Assembly: GCF_004134865.1 (NCBI RefSeq)
Contig: NZ_SDPO01000002.1
Span: 62,001 to 126,000 of the forward strand
Direction of reading: 5' to 3'
DNA length: 64,000 nt
Source of the DNA: Agromyces fucosus
GTDB taxonomy: Bacteria > Actinomycetota > Actinomycetes > Actinomycetales > Microbacteriaceae
Positions 8,900-17,744 of this stretch are shown here, one piece after another. The translations under genes were made by a program, and so were the position numbers. Positions within the stretch are counted from its first letter, which is position 1; each line of letters starts with the position of its first letter. The notes beneath the pieces are model-generated. The model had not been told where the DNA came from, made no database searches, and saw only the letters and a list, made by a program, of their open reading frames with translations.

Positions 8900-9831
8900 C
8901 GGGAGGTCCCCTTCGAGGTGAAGCGCGTGACGACCCAGGAGAGCAGGCCCGCGAGGAGCGCGAGGATGATGGAGGCGGCAGCGGCCTGCGGCAGGTTGTT
9001 GCGGTTGAACGCGGCGTCGTACGCCCACATGTTCGGTACCCACGTGCTCGTGACGGCGGTCGTCGCGGTCGAGAGGATCTTCGGCTCGGTGAACAACTGC
9101 AGCGAGCCGATCACCGTGAACAGCAGCGCGACGCCGAGCGCCGGGGCGATGAGCGGGGTCTTGATCGAGAACGCCGTCCGGATCTCCCCGGCTCCGTCGA
9201 CACGGGCGGCCTCCAGGACCTCCCGCGGCACCGACTGGAGTGCCGTGAACAGGATGATGACGTTGTATCCCGCCCACTCCCACACCGCGATGTTCACCAT
9301 CGACGGCAGCACCATGTGCACCGACAGGAAGTCGATCTGGATGCCGCCGGTGGCGAGCGCCGAGACGATCGGGCTCACGCCGGGCGTGTAGAGGTAGGCC
9401 CAGATGAGGGCGGCGATCACGCCGGGCACGGCGTGCGGCAGGAAGAGCAGGAGCTGGAACGCGCGCTTGGCCTTGGCCACGACGGCGTCGAGCAGGAGGG
9501 CGAAGCCGAGGGCGACGCCGAGGAGCGTCGGCACGTAGAGCACGCAGTAGAGCGCGAGCCGGCCGAAGCCGGCGATGAAGGTGTCGTTCGCCAGCACGTC
9601 GGCGTAGTTGCCGAGGCCGACGAACACCGTCTCGGCGCCGCCGAATCCGAGCCCGCTCCGCTGCTCGGCGAACAGGCTCAGCCCGACCGCGTAGATGACC
9701 GGTGCGATCATCGCGACGAGGAAGACAGTGAAGAACGGCACCAGGAAGATCGTCGCGGTGCGGCCGCCGGTGCCCTGGATCGGCCGTCGCTTGGTCGCGG
9801 ACCTTCTCGGCCCACTGGTTCTGACGCTCAT
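8896..9831 (-). CDS. Carbohydrate ABC transporter permease (MalF type)
   Basis: A protein of 311 aa from the ATG at 9831. This start is preferred over the ATG at 9837 and an upstream in-frame ATG at 9879 because GAAGGG then lies seven bases away. Six membrane helices are predicted. The EAA loop is EAARVDGAGEIRTAFSIKTP. It forms the membrane channel with the MalG-type partner that follows with a 4-bp overlap. A very stable hairpin separates it from the binding-protein gene upstream, which probably sets the expression ratio. Confidence 0.92.
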   Translation of the reverse strand: MSVRTSGPRRSATKRRPIQGTGGRTATIFLVPFFTVFLVAMIAPVIYAVGLSLFAEQRSGLGFGGAETVFVGLGNYADVLANDTFIAGFGRLALYCVLYVPTLLGVALGFALLLDAVVAKAKRAFQLLLFLPHAVPGVIAALIWAYLYTPGVSPIVSALATGGIQIDFLSVHMVLPSMVNIAVWEWAGYNVIILFTALQSVPREVLEAARVDGAGEIRTAFSIKTPLIAPALGVALLFTVIGSLQLFTEPKILSTATTAVTSTWVPNMWAYDAAFNRNNLPQAAAASIILALLAGLLSWVVTRFTSKGTSR

Positions 9832-9851
9832 GGTCATGCCCTTCGGTTCAC

Positions 9852-9880
9852 GGTGCCGGCAGGGTGGCCCTGCCGGCACC
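9852..9880 (-). other. Intercistronic stem-loop between binding-protein and permease genes
   Basis: A perfect 13-bp stem (9852-9864 with 9868-9880) with a three-base loop TGG sits between the binding-protein stop (9889) and the permease start (9831). Such hairpins typically protect the binding-protein mRNA end or cause partial termination, so the binding protein is made in excess of the permeases. There is no T-run. Confidence 0.8.
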
Positions 9881-9888
9881 GGAGGTTG

Positions 9889-11190
9889 CTACTCCGTGAC
9901 GTCGAGCCCGAGCTGCTCGAGCCCGTCGACGGTCGCGGACTGCGTCTGCTCGAGCGCGTCGCCGAGCGTCGGGGCCGTCGTGACCGCGTCGCGCATCGCC
10001 GTGTTCGTGATGTCGTAGTCGGGGCCCCACGACCATCCGCCGACGACGCTCGCCGACGCCTCGTCGAAGACCTCGTAGATGTCGTTCGCGTAGTAGTCGG
10101 TCGGTGCGACCTTGCTGGCGACCTCGTTCAGGCCGGGGTAGGCGAGGTAGGCGGTGCCGACCTCTCCACGAGCCTCGACGGCTGCGGGGTCGGTCGTCAG
10201 GTACTCGAGGAACTTCGCGGCCGCGGCCTGGTTCTTCGAGTTCTCGGTGATCGCGAAGCTCGTGCCGCCGCTGAGCGCGCCGGTCGGCTCGTCGCCCCAC
10301 GACGGGGGCACTGCGGCGATCCACTTGCCGGCCTGACCGGATGCCTCGGTGCGGGTCTTGAGACCGGACGCGCTCCAGGAGCCGCCGACCCAGCCGTTCA
10401 CGACACCGTTGTTGAGGTCGGCCGTCCACTCGTCGCTGAAGCCGAGCTGCGCCTTGACGAGGCCCTCGTCGATGAGCTTCTGCCAGTAAGCGGCGACCTT
10501 CGTGCTGGCCTTGTCGGCGATCGCGACCTTCCACTTGTCGTCTTCGACGCTGAACCACTTGCTGCCGGCCTGCCACGACAGCGGCGCGAGCTGCGGCTCG
10601 TTCGTGAAGAAGCTCGTGAGGTAGGCGTTCGGGTTCGCGGCCTTCACAGCGCGCGCGGCGTCCTCGAACTCCTCCCACGTCGTCGGGACGTCGACGCCGG
10701 CGGCGTCCAGCACGTCCTGGCGGTACCACATGATCTGCGGCGGCGCGTCGTACGGCATGCCGTAGGTGGCGTCGCCGAAGGTGACGAGCTCGCGAACCTG
10801 CTCGCTGTACTCGCCGAGGACGTCTTCGGAGACGACGTCGTCGATCGGGACGACCTGTTCTGAGGCGGCGAACCCGGGAAGGCTGACGTACTCGATGCCG
10901 GCCACGTCCGGGCCGGTGCCCGACTCGATCGCCGCGGAGAGCTTGGTGTATCCGCCGTTGGCGGCGTTCGGGATCTCCTCGAACTTCACGGTGATGTCGT
11001 CCTGGCTCGCGTTGAACGCGGCGGCGACGTCGGCCATGCCGCTGAGCGACGACCAGAACGTGATGTCACCCGTGGGGTTCTCGGCCGCGGTCGGCTCGGG
11101 CTCGGGGGCGGCGGATGCCGCGCAGCCGGCCAGCAGCACGCCGGCGGACAGCAGCGCTGCCGCGGCGAACGAGGTGCGACGCAGGTTCAT
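9889..11190 (-). CDS. ABC transporter extracellular sugar-binding lipoprotein
   Basis: A protein of 433 aa. The N-terminal signal ends in a lipobox LLAGC (Cys about residue 24), followed by a Pro/Glu-rich linker. The mature part is a family 1 extracellular solute-binding protein (ITFWSSLSGMADVAAAFN at the start, 'PYDAPPQIMWYRQDVLDAAG' in the middle). AAGGAG precedes the ATG at 11190. It captures a sugar or oligosaccharide outside the membrane for the two permeases. Expression is probably controlled by the hybrid regulator encoded just upstream, whose motif repeats in the leader. Confidence 0.92.
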   Translation of the reverse strand: MNLRRTSFAAAALLSAGVLLAGCAASAAPEPEPTAAENPTGDITFWSSLSGMADVAAAFNASQDDITVKFEEIPNAANGGYTKLSAAIESGTGPDVAGIEYVSLPGFAASEQVVPIDDVVSEDVLGEYSEQVRELVTFGDATYGMPYDAPPQIMWYRQDVLDAAGVDVPTTWEEFEDAARAVKAANPNAYLTSFFTNEPQLAPLSWQAGSKWFSVEDDKWKVAIADKASTKVAAYWQKLIDEGLVKAQLGFSDEWTADLNNGVVNGWVGGSWSASGLKTRTEASGQAGKWIAAVPPSWGDEPTGALSGGTSFAITENSKNQAAAAKFLEYLTTDPAAVEARGEVGTAYLAYPGLNEVASKVAPTDYYANDIYEVFDEASASVVGGWSWGPDYDITNTAMRDAVTTAPTLGDALEQTQSATVDGLEQLGLDVTE

Positions 11191-11206
11191 GATCGGATTC
11201 TCCTTT

Positions 11207-11268
11207 GAATGTGAAGCGTGAATGTGAAGCGTGCCTGCTACTGAACCCGCTTCACGAACCGTCTGCAA
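11207..11268 (-). promoter_or_regulatory. Promoter and repeated operator of the ABC operon
   Basis: On the plus strand GAATGTGAAGCGT is repeated head-to-tail at 11207-11219 and 11220-11232. Reading the minus strand, TTGCAG (11268-11263) and TTCAGT (11245-11240) form a -35/-10 pair with a 17-bp spacer, so the repeats cover the transcription start and leader. The GAATGTGA word also occurs in the promoter of the regulator gene (12407-12450), pointing to one shared binding protein. Confidence 0.65.
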
Positions 11269-11300
11269 GAAAATCGCGCATATCGAACATTTCAGAACAT

Positions 11301-12395
11301 TCAGGAAGCGATCTGGCGGGTCGATTCACGTTCGATCAGGGTCGGCAGCAGCGCCATCCTGGTCACCGCGTGCCCGGCGCCCTCCCGCTGCCGGATACGG
11401 TCGAAGCACAGTCGCAGCGCCGCGTCGCCGAGGTCGTGCTTCGGCGGCGCGACCGCGGTCAGCGGGACGGCCGCGTAGGCCGAGAACTCGTCGTCGTAGG
11501 CGACCAGCGAGAAGTCCTCTGGGATCCGGATGCCGCGCTCGACGGCGAGATCGGCGAAGGCCATGGAATCGACATCGCCGAGCATCAGTGCCGCGGTGAC
11601 CTCCCGTCGCCCGCACTCCTCGAGGAACGCCTCGAGCGCATCGATCGTGGAGTCCGTGCCGACCTTGGGATCCGGCAGTCGCCATCGGAACGCCTCGTCG
11701 CCGAGGCCTGCACGCGCCATGGAGCGCTCGTATCCGTCGGTGAGGCCGGTGGTCGTCGCCGCCTCCCGGGCGGCGAGGGCGATCCTGCGATGCCCCCGAT
11801 CCACGAGGTGCCGCACCGCGAGCTCGGCACCGTAGGCGTGGTCGCTCCGCACCGACTCGAGTCGGCCGGCGTGTCGTTCGTCGACGCTCCGCTCGACGAG
11901 GACGACCGGGATCGGTGCGTCGACGAGGAGCGCGTGCAACTCGGTTCCCTCGACGAGCCCGCTGCGCGGGGTGATCATCAGGCCGTCGACGCCGCCGGCG
12001 ATGAGGCGCTCTGCCTGGCGGAGCTCTTCGCGCTCCGAGTAGTTCGTCGTCCCGAGCACGAGGCGGCAGTTGAGCTCCCGCGCAGCGTCGCTCGCGCCTC
12101 GGATGACCTGCGGGAAGTAATAGCTCGCCGACGGCGTGACCATGCCGATCGTGGCCACCGGCCGCCGTACCGGCGACCCGCTCCGCTCCCCCGCCGAGGC
12201 CTGCTGCTGCGCGACGGCATTCGAGACCGCACCGCCGTGTGCACGGACCAGGAGTCCACGTTCCTCCAGCTCGGCGAGATCCCGGCGCAAGGTCATGGCC
12301 GAGACGCCCATGCGCCCTGCCAACTGGGAGATGCGCAACGAGCCACGGAGCTCGAGCTCTCTCAGAATGGCGTCGTGACGTGCCGCTGCAACCAT
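11301..12395 (-). CDS. Hybrid regulator: DeoR-type helix-turn-helix with LacI-type sugar-binding domain
   Basis: A protein of 364 aa from the ATG at 12395 (GAGAGG upstream). Residues 1-60 are a DeoR-type winged helix (ILRELELRGSLRISQLAGRM, then MTLRRDLAELEERGLL). Residues 75-364 are a periplasmic-binding-like effector domain (ATIGMVTPSASYYFPQV, 'HLVDRGHRRIAL', 'FSLVAYDDEF'). LacI regulators normally carry a different helix-turn-helix, so this is a DeoR/LacI chimera, a type known in actinobacteria. It lies immediately upstream of the sugar-importer operon on the same strand and probably represses it and itself. Confidence 0.88.
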   Translation of the reverse strand: MVAAARHDAILRELELRGSLRISQLAGRMGVSAMTLRRDLAELEERGLLVRAHGGAVSNAVAQQQASAGERSGSPVRRPVATIGMVTPSASYYFPQVIRGASDAARELNCRLVLGTTNYSEREELRQAERLIAGGVDGLMITPRSGLVEGTELHALLVDAPIPVVLVERSVDERHAGRLESVRSDHAYGAELAVRHLVDRGHRRIALAAREAATTTGLTDGYERSMARAGLGDEAFRWRLPDPKVGTDSTIDALEAFLEECGRREVTAALMLGDVDSMAFADLAVERGIRIPEDFSLVAYDDEFSAYAAVPLTAVAPPKHDLGDAALRLCFDRIRQREGAGHAVTRMALLPTLIERESTRQIAS

Positions 12396-12406
12396 GTGCC
12401 GACCTC

Positions 12407-12450
12407 TCGAATGTGAGAACTTGTGTGATTCGTGAATATCACACATTCGA
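12407..12450 (-). promoter_or_regulatory. Inverted-repeat operator upstream of the hybrid regulator
   Basis: TCGAATGTGAGA (12407-12418) faces TCACACATTCGA (12439-12450): 12-bp arms with one mismatch, separated by 20 bp, just upstream of the ATG at 12395. The arm contains GAATGTGA, the same word repeated in front of the ABC operon, so autoregulation is likely. Confidence 0.65.
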
Positions 12451-12531
12451 TCAGGTGCGCCACCGTTCGACTCTCCCGACGACGAGCCCGGTCGCCCACA
12501 GCGCGCGCCGCCGCGCTGCCGTGCTCAGCGA

Positions 12532-13269
12532 TCAGGAATGAGACGACGAGGATGCCGCGCGCTCGGCGACGAGCGAAGCGACACCGTCGAGCACGCGCTC
12601 GACGCCGAATCGCAGCGCGTCGTCGCGCGCCCCGTCATCGTCGGCTTCGGCGAACGCGCTCGCCGTCCACGGATAGAGCTCGGCGCGAGTGGCGAGGATC
12701 GACGCGAGGTTCGCCGCGAGTTGCTGTTCGGGCGCGCCTGAGGAATCGCGTTGGCGGACGAGCGACATCACGTGGCCGACGAGGAGGGTCAGCAGGTCGA
12801 GCTTCTCCCCGCCGCGAAGGGGAAGTTCGACCATCGCGCCGAGACCGGCCTCGAACCACGCGAGCTCGCGGGGGCCGGGCGTATGCGGCCGCTGCACGAG
12901 TTCGACGATCCACGGGTGCGTCATGGCGCGATCGTGGACTCCAGTGGCCCACGCCATCAGCGCAGGGCGCCAGTGCGCCTCATCGGCCACGACGGGTGCG
13001 CCGAGTGCGGTGTCGAGCATGACCGCGTCGAGCTCCGCGCGCCCGGGAACGTAGCGATAGAGCGCCATCTTCGTGGTGCCGAGTCGTTCCGCGACGCGCT
13101 GCATCGTGACCTCGTCGAGCCCGGATTCGTCCGCGATGGCGATCGCGGCCTCGGCGATGCCGTCCAGCGTGTACTTCGGCTTCGGCCCGGGCCTACGCCC
13201 GGACGGCTGCGCCCAGAGGAACACCGCGGCTGCGACCCGCGACGCCGCGTCGACTTCACCCTCGGTCAC
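12532..13269 (-). CDS. TetR-family transcriptional regulator
   Basis: A protein of 245 aa with a GTG start preceded by GGAGGAGC. After a 30-residue arginine/proline-containing extension, the TetR helix-turn-helix is seen at about 38-85 (IAEAAIAIADESG, then VTMQRVAERLGTTKMALYRYV). The C-terminal domain is of the TetR_C type with WRPALMAWATGVHDRAMTHPW. It is divergent from an FAD-dependent monooxygenase, with an inverted repeat in the shared 87-bp gap, so it probably represses that enzyme and itself in response to an aromatic or drug-like ligand. The ligand is unknown. Confidence 0.9.
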   Translation of the reverse strand: MTEGEVDAASRVAAAVFLWAQPSGRRPGPKPKYTLDGIAEAAIAIADESGLDEVTMQRVAERLGTTKMALYRYVPGRAELDAVMLDTALGAPVVADEAHWRPALMAWATGVHDRAMTHPWIVELVQRPHTPGPRELAWFEAGLGAMVELPLRGGEKLDLLTLLVGHVMSLVRQRDSSGAPEQQLAANLASILATRAELYPWTASAFAEADDDGARDDALRFGVERVLDGVASLVAERAASSSSHS

Positions 13270-13286
13270 GATGCTCCTCCGAACTG

Positions 13287-13334
13287 ATTGCGTCCACTGT
13301 ACGCGATCACGTTATTGTGTCCATAGGACGCAAT
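13287..13334. promoter_or_regulatory. Divergent operator region of TetR regulator and monooxygenase
   Basis: ATTGCGTCC (13287-13295) and GGACGCAAT (13326-13334) are perfect 9-bp inverted arms in the divergent intergenic region. The flanks repeat GTCCACT/AGTGGAC as well. This is the expected type of TetR operator controlling both genes. Confidence 0.7.
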
Positions 13335-13356
13335 TAGTGGACGAAGGAAGGCACAC

Positions 13357-14538
13357 ATGGCAACCACGAAGATCCTCATCTCCGGTGCGAGCATCGCCGG
13401 CCCGGCGCTGGCGCGCTGGCTCGGCCGCAACGGCTTCGACGCGACGGTCGTCGAGAAGGCGCCGGCCGCCCGTGCGGGCGGCCAGGCCGTCGACTTCAAG
13501 GGACGGACCCACCACGCGCTGCTGACCCGCATGGGCATCCTCGACGAGGTGCACGCACGGCAGACCGCGAAGACGGACTGGCGCATGGTCGACGCGAACG
13601 ACCATGTGAACGCCGTCGTGCCCGGCGAGTTCATCGGCGGCGACGTCGAGATCCTGCGCGGCGACCTCGCCGGCATCCTGCTCGCACAGTCCGCCGCAGA
13701 CGCCGACTACGTGTTCGATGACGAGATCACCGCGATCACCGAGTCGGATGCCGGCGTGGACGTCGCCTTCGCTCGTCGACCCGACGAGCGGTTCGATCTC
13801 GTGATCGGTGCGGATGGCGTGCACTCCGCGGTACGACGTCTCGCATTCGGGCCGGAGGACCGGTACGTCGAGACACGCGGGTTCTACTACGCGGTCGCGA
13901 GCGGGCAAGCCCCACTCGATGACCTCGAGACGAGGCTCCCCGATGGGCGCGGCATCGCCTACGGGTACAACGAGCCCGGTCGGCTGGCACTCCTCGGCGG
14001 CCAGAAGGCGCCGAACCTGTTCGTCTTCCGCGCCGAACGGCCCGACTACGACCGGCGCGACATCGCGTCGCAGCGCGCCTTCCTCGAATCCGCATTCGCG
14101 GGCGCCGGATGGCGTGTGCCCGCTGCGCTCGAGGCCAGCCGCGCGGCATCCGATTTCTACCTCGACGCCCTCGCGCGCACCCGGATGACCTCGTTCACGC
14201 GGGGTCGCGCGGCGCTCGTCGGCGATGCCGGCTACGCGAACACGCTCGGTGGATTCGGAACCGGGCTCGCGCTCATCGGCGCGTACATCCTCGCCGGCGA
14301 ACTGAACGCCGCTGGCGGTGATCACGCGGCGGCGTTCGCGGCGTACGACCGCCGCATGCGGAAGCCCACGAAGATCGCCCGCTCCGGCAACGCCGGCCCG
14401 TTCCTCGCTCCGCCGTCGACCGGGCGCATCCGGATGCGGGACTGGACCTTTGCGAACCCCCTGATGTACCGCACGATGATGTGGATGACCGACACCTTCG
14501 CAACCGACGACAGCCTCCCCGACTATCGGATGCACTGA
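13357..14538 (+). CDS. FAD-dependent monooxygenase (PHBH/TetX-like)
   Basis: A protein of 393 aa with AAGGAAGG before the ATG. The N-terminal GxGxxG-type FAD motif is ISGASIAGPALARWL. The second conserved flavin motif, DLVIGADGVHSAVRR, is at about 147, and GRAALVGDAGY with the third motif is at about 286. These three motifs define group A flavoprotein hydroxylases, which insert one oxygen atom using NAD(P)H. The divergent TetR regulator suggests induction by the substrate, such as an aromatic compound or antibiotic. The substrate is not visible in the sequence. Confidence 0.88.
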   Translation: MATTKILISGASIAGPALARWLGRNGFDATVVEKAPAARAGGQAVDFKGRTHHALLTRMGILDEVHARQTAKTDWRMVDANDHVNAVVPGEFIGGDVEILRGDLAGILLAQSAADADYVFDDEITAITESDAGVDVAFARRPDERFDLVIGADGVHSAVRRLAFGPEDRYVETRGFYYAVASGQAPLDDLETRLPDGRGIAYGYNEPGRLALLGGQKAPNLFVFRAERPDYDRRDIASQRAFLESAFAGAGWRVPAALEASRAASDFYLDALARTRMTSFTRGRAALVGDAGYANTLGGFGTGLALIGAYILAGELNAAGGDHAAAFAAYDRRMRKPTKIARSGNAGPFLAPPSTGRIRMRDWTFANPLMYRTMMWMTDTFATDDSLPDYRMH

Positions 14539-14601
14539 CCCGGGTACGGGCCGGCCGGCGGCCCTTACCTCACCGCTGGGCGTCACGACTACGATGGATT
14601 G

Positions 14602-15933
14602 ATGTCGTTCGACCTGCAGGGCTTCCCCGCCGATTCCGCGGCACTCGCCTCGCTCGCAGCGAGGGGACTCGACTATCGGCTCGTCGACACGCGCGACGCC
14701 GCGGCGGCGTCGGCATGGGTCCAGGCCGACTTCCGCGGGTTCCACCACGCCCGACCGCGGCAGGTCGATCTCGACTACGACCTCGGCGTGCTCGCCGACC
14801 GGCGGGTGCATGGCGTGTACGACTCGAGCATCGTCGATCCGGCCGTTCCCGTCGCCACCGTCTCGAGCTGGCCGACCGGGCTCAGCGTGCCGGGCGGGCG
14901 CAGCGTCGATGCCTGGGCGGTGAGCTCGGTGACGGTCTCGCCGACGCATCGCCGACGCGGCATCGCGAGGGCCCTCATGCTCGCCGAGCTGCAGAACGCA
15001 CGTGCGGCCGGCGCCGCGCTCGCGATGCTCACCGCGACGGAGGCCACGATCTACGGTCGGTACGGCTACGCACCGGCCGCACGTGCGTCGACCGTCCACG
15101 TCGACCGTCGGCGGGTGCACTGGGTCGGACCGGATGCCCCGGGGCGCGTGCAGTTCGTCGATGCGGCGTCCATCCGCGAGGCCGCCCCCGCGATCGCCCG
15201 GCGCGCGGTCGCGCGCACGCCCGGCGAGATCGACCGCTGGCCCGGCCTCCTCGACCGGGTGCTCGGCCTCCACGACCCCGACAGCGAGCGCTCCCGTGCA
15301 CGACGCGTCGTGCGCTACGACGACGAGCGGGGCCAGGCGCAGGGCTTCGCCGTGTTCCGCGTGACGCGCGAGCCGAACGAGCCGGGCGTCGCCGAGTTCG
15401 ACTTCCTCGCCGCCGCGACCGACGACGCCGAGCGGGCGCTCTGGCGCTTCCTCGTCGAGCAGGACTTCGTGTCGGGCACCCGAGGGCTGCTCCGATCGGT
15501 CGACGAGCCGCTCCCCTGGCTCCTCGAAGATCCCAGGGCCGTCTCGTTCTCCGACGTCGTCGACCACCTGTGGCTTCGCGTGATCGACCCGGTCACCGCA
15601 CTCACGGCCCGACGGTACAGCGCGCCAGGTCGACTCCTGCTCGAGGTCGACGACCCCGCCGGCATCGCGGGCGGACGCTTCGAACTCGTCGTCGACGATG
15701 CCGGCCGCGCGGAAGTCACCGCCCTCGAGCAGGCGGATGCCGCGGCATCCGCGAAGGGCGTTCGAAGCATCCGCCTCGGGGTGCGCGAGCTCGGCGCGAT
15801 CTACCTCGGCGGGGTGCATCCGTCGGTGCTCGCGCGCGCCGGACGCGTCGACGAACGCTCACCGGGCTCGATCTCGGCGGCCGATGCCATGTTCGCCGCG
15901 CAGCGCGCGCCGCACCTCAGCATCTGGTTCTGA
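14602..15933 (+). CDS. GNAT-family N-acetyltransferase, Eis-like
   Basis: A protein of 443 aa. A TACGAT -10 element (14590-14595) ends six bases before the ATG, so the mRNA is probably leaderless. The acetyl-CoA loop reads VTVSPTHRRRGIARALM, and the following 'TEATIYGRYGYAPA' is typical of the Eis family, which has two fused GNAT folds and an SCP2-like C-terminal domain. Eis proteins acetylate amines such as aminoglycosides or lysines. The C-terminal carboxylate (ending SIWF) is used in catalysis in Eis. The gene contains a perfect 20-bp palindrome at 15733-15752 within codons for a D-A-A-A-S run. Confidence 0.85.
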   Translation: MSFDLQGFPADSAALASLAARGLDYRLVDTRDAAAASAWVQADFRGFHHARPRQVDLDYDLGVLADRRVHGVYDSSIVDPAVPVATVSSWPTGLSVPGGRSVDAWAVSSVTVSPTHRRRGIARALMLAELQNARAAGAALAMLTATEATIYGRYGYAPAARASTVHVDRRRVHWVGPDAPGRVQFVDAASIREAAPAIARRAVARTPGEIDRWPGLLDRVLGLHDPDSERSRARRVVRYDDERGQAQGFAVFRVTREPNEPGVAEFDFLAAATDDAERALWRFLVEQDFVSGTRGLLRSVDEPLPWLLEDPRAVSFSDVVDHLWLRVIDPVTALTARRYSAPGRLLLEVDDPAGIAGGRFELVVDDAGRAEVTALEQADAAASAKGVRSIRLGVRELGAIYLGGVHPSVLARAGRVDERSPGSISAADAMFAAQRAPHLSIWF

Positions 15934-15936
15934 TCG

Positions 15937-16344
15937 TCAGTCGACGACTGCTGCGACTGCTTCCACCTCGACCAGCTGGTGCTCCCAGCCGAGCACCGTT
16001 ACACCGAGCAGCGTGCTCGGCGCGTCGTGGGATCCGAATGCGTCGCGCACGACCTGCCAGACTGCGCCCAGGTCTTCGCGCCGTGACGACGCGACAAGCA
16101 CGCGAGTGCTGATGACGTCATCGATCGTGGCACCCGCGGCGGCGAGCGCACGTGTCATCGTCTCGATGCATGCGGCCGCCTGGCCCACGTAATCGCCGAC
16201 TGCGAGCGTCGCGCCGTCGTCGTCCAACGGGCAGGCACCGGCGAGGAAGACGAGTCTCGCGTCCTTCGGCGCAGTCGCCGCGTAAGCGTATTCGGCGACA
16301 TCGGAGAGCGTCGAGGTCCGGATCAACTGAACGGCACTGGGCAT
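15937..16344 (-). CDS. RidA/YjgF family protein
   Basis: A protein of 135 aa. It has the conserved RidA features: 'LVFLAGACPLDDDG' near the start, ISTRVLVASS with the substrate-binding arginine, and LVEVEAVAAVV at the C-terminus. RidA proteins hydrolyse reactive enamine/imine intermediates; some paralogs serve specialised pathways. It converges on the acetyltransferase gene with only 3 bp between the stops. The start ATG has no clear ribosome site. Confidence 0.88.
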   Translation of the reverse strand: MPSAVQLIRTSTLSDVAEYAYAATAPKDARLVFLAGACPLDDDGATLAVGDYVGQAAACIETMTRALAAAGATIDDVISTRVLVASSRREDLGAVWQVVRDAFGSHDAPSTLLGVTVLGWEHQLVEVEAVAAVVD

Positions 16345-16414
16345 CCGTTCAGCATGCCAGAGCGTCGGCGCATTCCGGGACTCCCGGCACCCGGCGGTCG
16401 GCCGATGCGATCGG

Positions 16415-17545
16415 CTACATCGTGTCCTGGCGGGGGAAGACGACCTTCTCCACGATGATGATGAGCGACGCCGCGACGGGGATCGCGACGAGGGCGCCGA
16501 GCACGCCGCCGAGCGTGCCGCCCGCGACCGCCGCGATCACGACGAGTGCTCCGGGCACGGCGACGGCGCGGCTCATGATGCGCGGGCTCAGCACGTAGGC
16601 CTCGACCTGCATGTAGATCAGGTAGTAGATGGCGGCGGCGAGCGCGGTCTCGGGCGACGCCGCGAACGAGACGAGCGTGATGATGATCGCGCCGGTGAGC
16701 GTGCCGACGAGCGGCACGAGCGAGAAGAGGAAGGCGATGAACGCCAGGAGGATCGGCACCGGCGCCCCGATGATCGACAGGTAGATGAGGCTCAGCACGC
16801 CGTTGATCGTGGCGAGGCCGACCTGCCCCATGACGTACCGGCCAACCGAGCCCGTGATCTCCTCCGACACGTCGCGGTAGCCGGGGCGCGAGCTCGCCGG
16901 CACGAAGCGAGCGGCGTAGCGCTTCATCGAGTCGAGCGACGCGAGGAAGTAGAGGGTGAGGATGAGCACGATCGTGGCGCCCGTGAAGCCGCCGGCGATG
17001 CCCGCGCCCACTGCGAGGAGGCCACCGCCGAGCGATCCGAGGTTCTCGGGGTCGGCGAGCCAGTCACCCGCGGACTCGATCGCGTCCTTGATCGCGTTGC
17101 CGCTGCCCGTGAGGCCGTTGAGCCACGTCACGAACGGGCTGTGCTGCACGTTCGCGACGATGTCGTCCCAGTTCTCGACGATGTTCGTCGTCTGCTCGAC
17201 CACGATCGGCACGATGGTCGCGATGAGGCCGACGAAGATGCCGATGACGCCGGCGAAGACGATGAGGATCGCGACCCAGCGTGCCATGCCGCGACGCTGG
17301 AGCCAGCTCACGATCGGGTCGAGGCCGAGCGCGAGGAACAGCGCGAGCGCGACGTAGAGGATCACGGTGCCGAGCTCGCCGACGATGCCGCCGAGGAGCA
17401 CCGCGAGGAGCACGCCCAGCGCCCCGACGAAGCCGATGCGGAAGGCGTTGATCCGAACTTCGGGCGCGCGGGAGTCGCCGTCGGTCGTGATCTCCGCCGC
17501 GGCGGGAGGCGGCGGGGCGACCGGGCGTTTCGTGCGGATCCTCAT
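16415..17545 (-). CDS. AI-2E family transporter
   Basis: A protein of 376 aa with seven or eight predicted membrane helices and the characteristic extracellular region between helices 3 and 4. The C-terminal half contains the family motif VPLVGTLTGAIIIT and IMSRAVAVPGALVVIAAVAGG. The ATG at 17545 is chosen because a TACCGT element (17553-17558) lies seven bases before it, suggesting a leaderless start. The proline-rich N-terminal 25 residues are cytoplasmic. Family members include AI-2 exporters and Na+/H+ antiporters; the substrate here is unknown. Confidence 0.9.
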   Translation of the reverse strand: MRIRTKRPVAPPPPAAAEITTDGDSRAPEVRINAFRIGFVGALGVLLAVLLGGIVGELGTVILYVALALFLALGLDPIVSWLQRRGMARWVAILIVFAGVIGIFVGLIATIVPIVVEQTTNIVENWDDIVANVQHSPFVTWLNGLTGSGNAIKDAIESAGDWLADPENLGSLGGGLLAVGAGIAGGFTGATIVLILTLYFLASLDSMKRYAARFVPASSRPGYRDVSEEITGSVGRYVMGQVGLATINGVLSLIYLSIIGAPVPILLAFIAFLFSLVPLVGTLTGAIIITLVSFAASPETALAAAIYYLIYMQVEAYVLSPRIMSRAVAVPGALVVIAAVAGGTLGGVLGALVAIPVAASLIIIVEKVVFPRQDTM

Positions 17546-17744
17546 GGGATCGACGGTAGTGGGCAGGGCCCGCCGGAGCACGTGCTTGACCCGGCGAGTT
17601 CGTTCCGGTATCCACGCGATGCCGTTCGGAGCATCGACGGCCGTGCGCCCTTCATCGTGAGCCGCGGCATCCGCGGAATGAATCGGCGCCACGGGCGTTG
17701 CCTTTCTTGGGAGCGCCGTTGCGCGCCCGGAACCGAGGGGGAAC

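Noticed and set aside
13312..15819. An 835-residue open frame on the minus strand across the monooxygenase and acetyltransferase genes.
   Set aside because: It lies antisense to two well-recognised genes, is dominated by Arg, Glu and Gly as expected of shadow frames in high-GC DNA, and has no domain.
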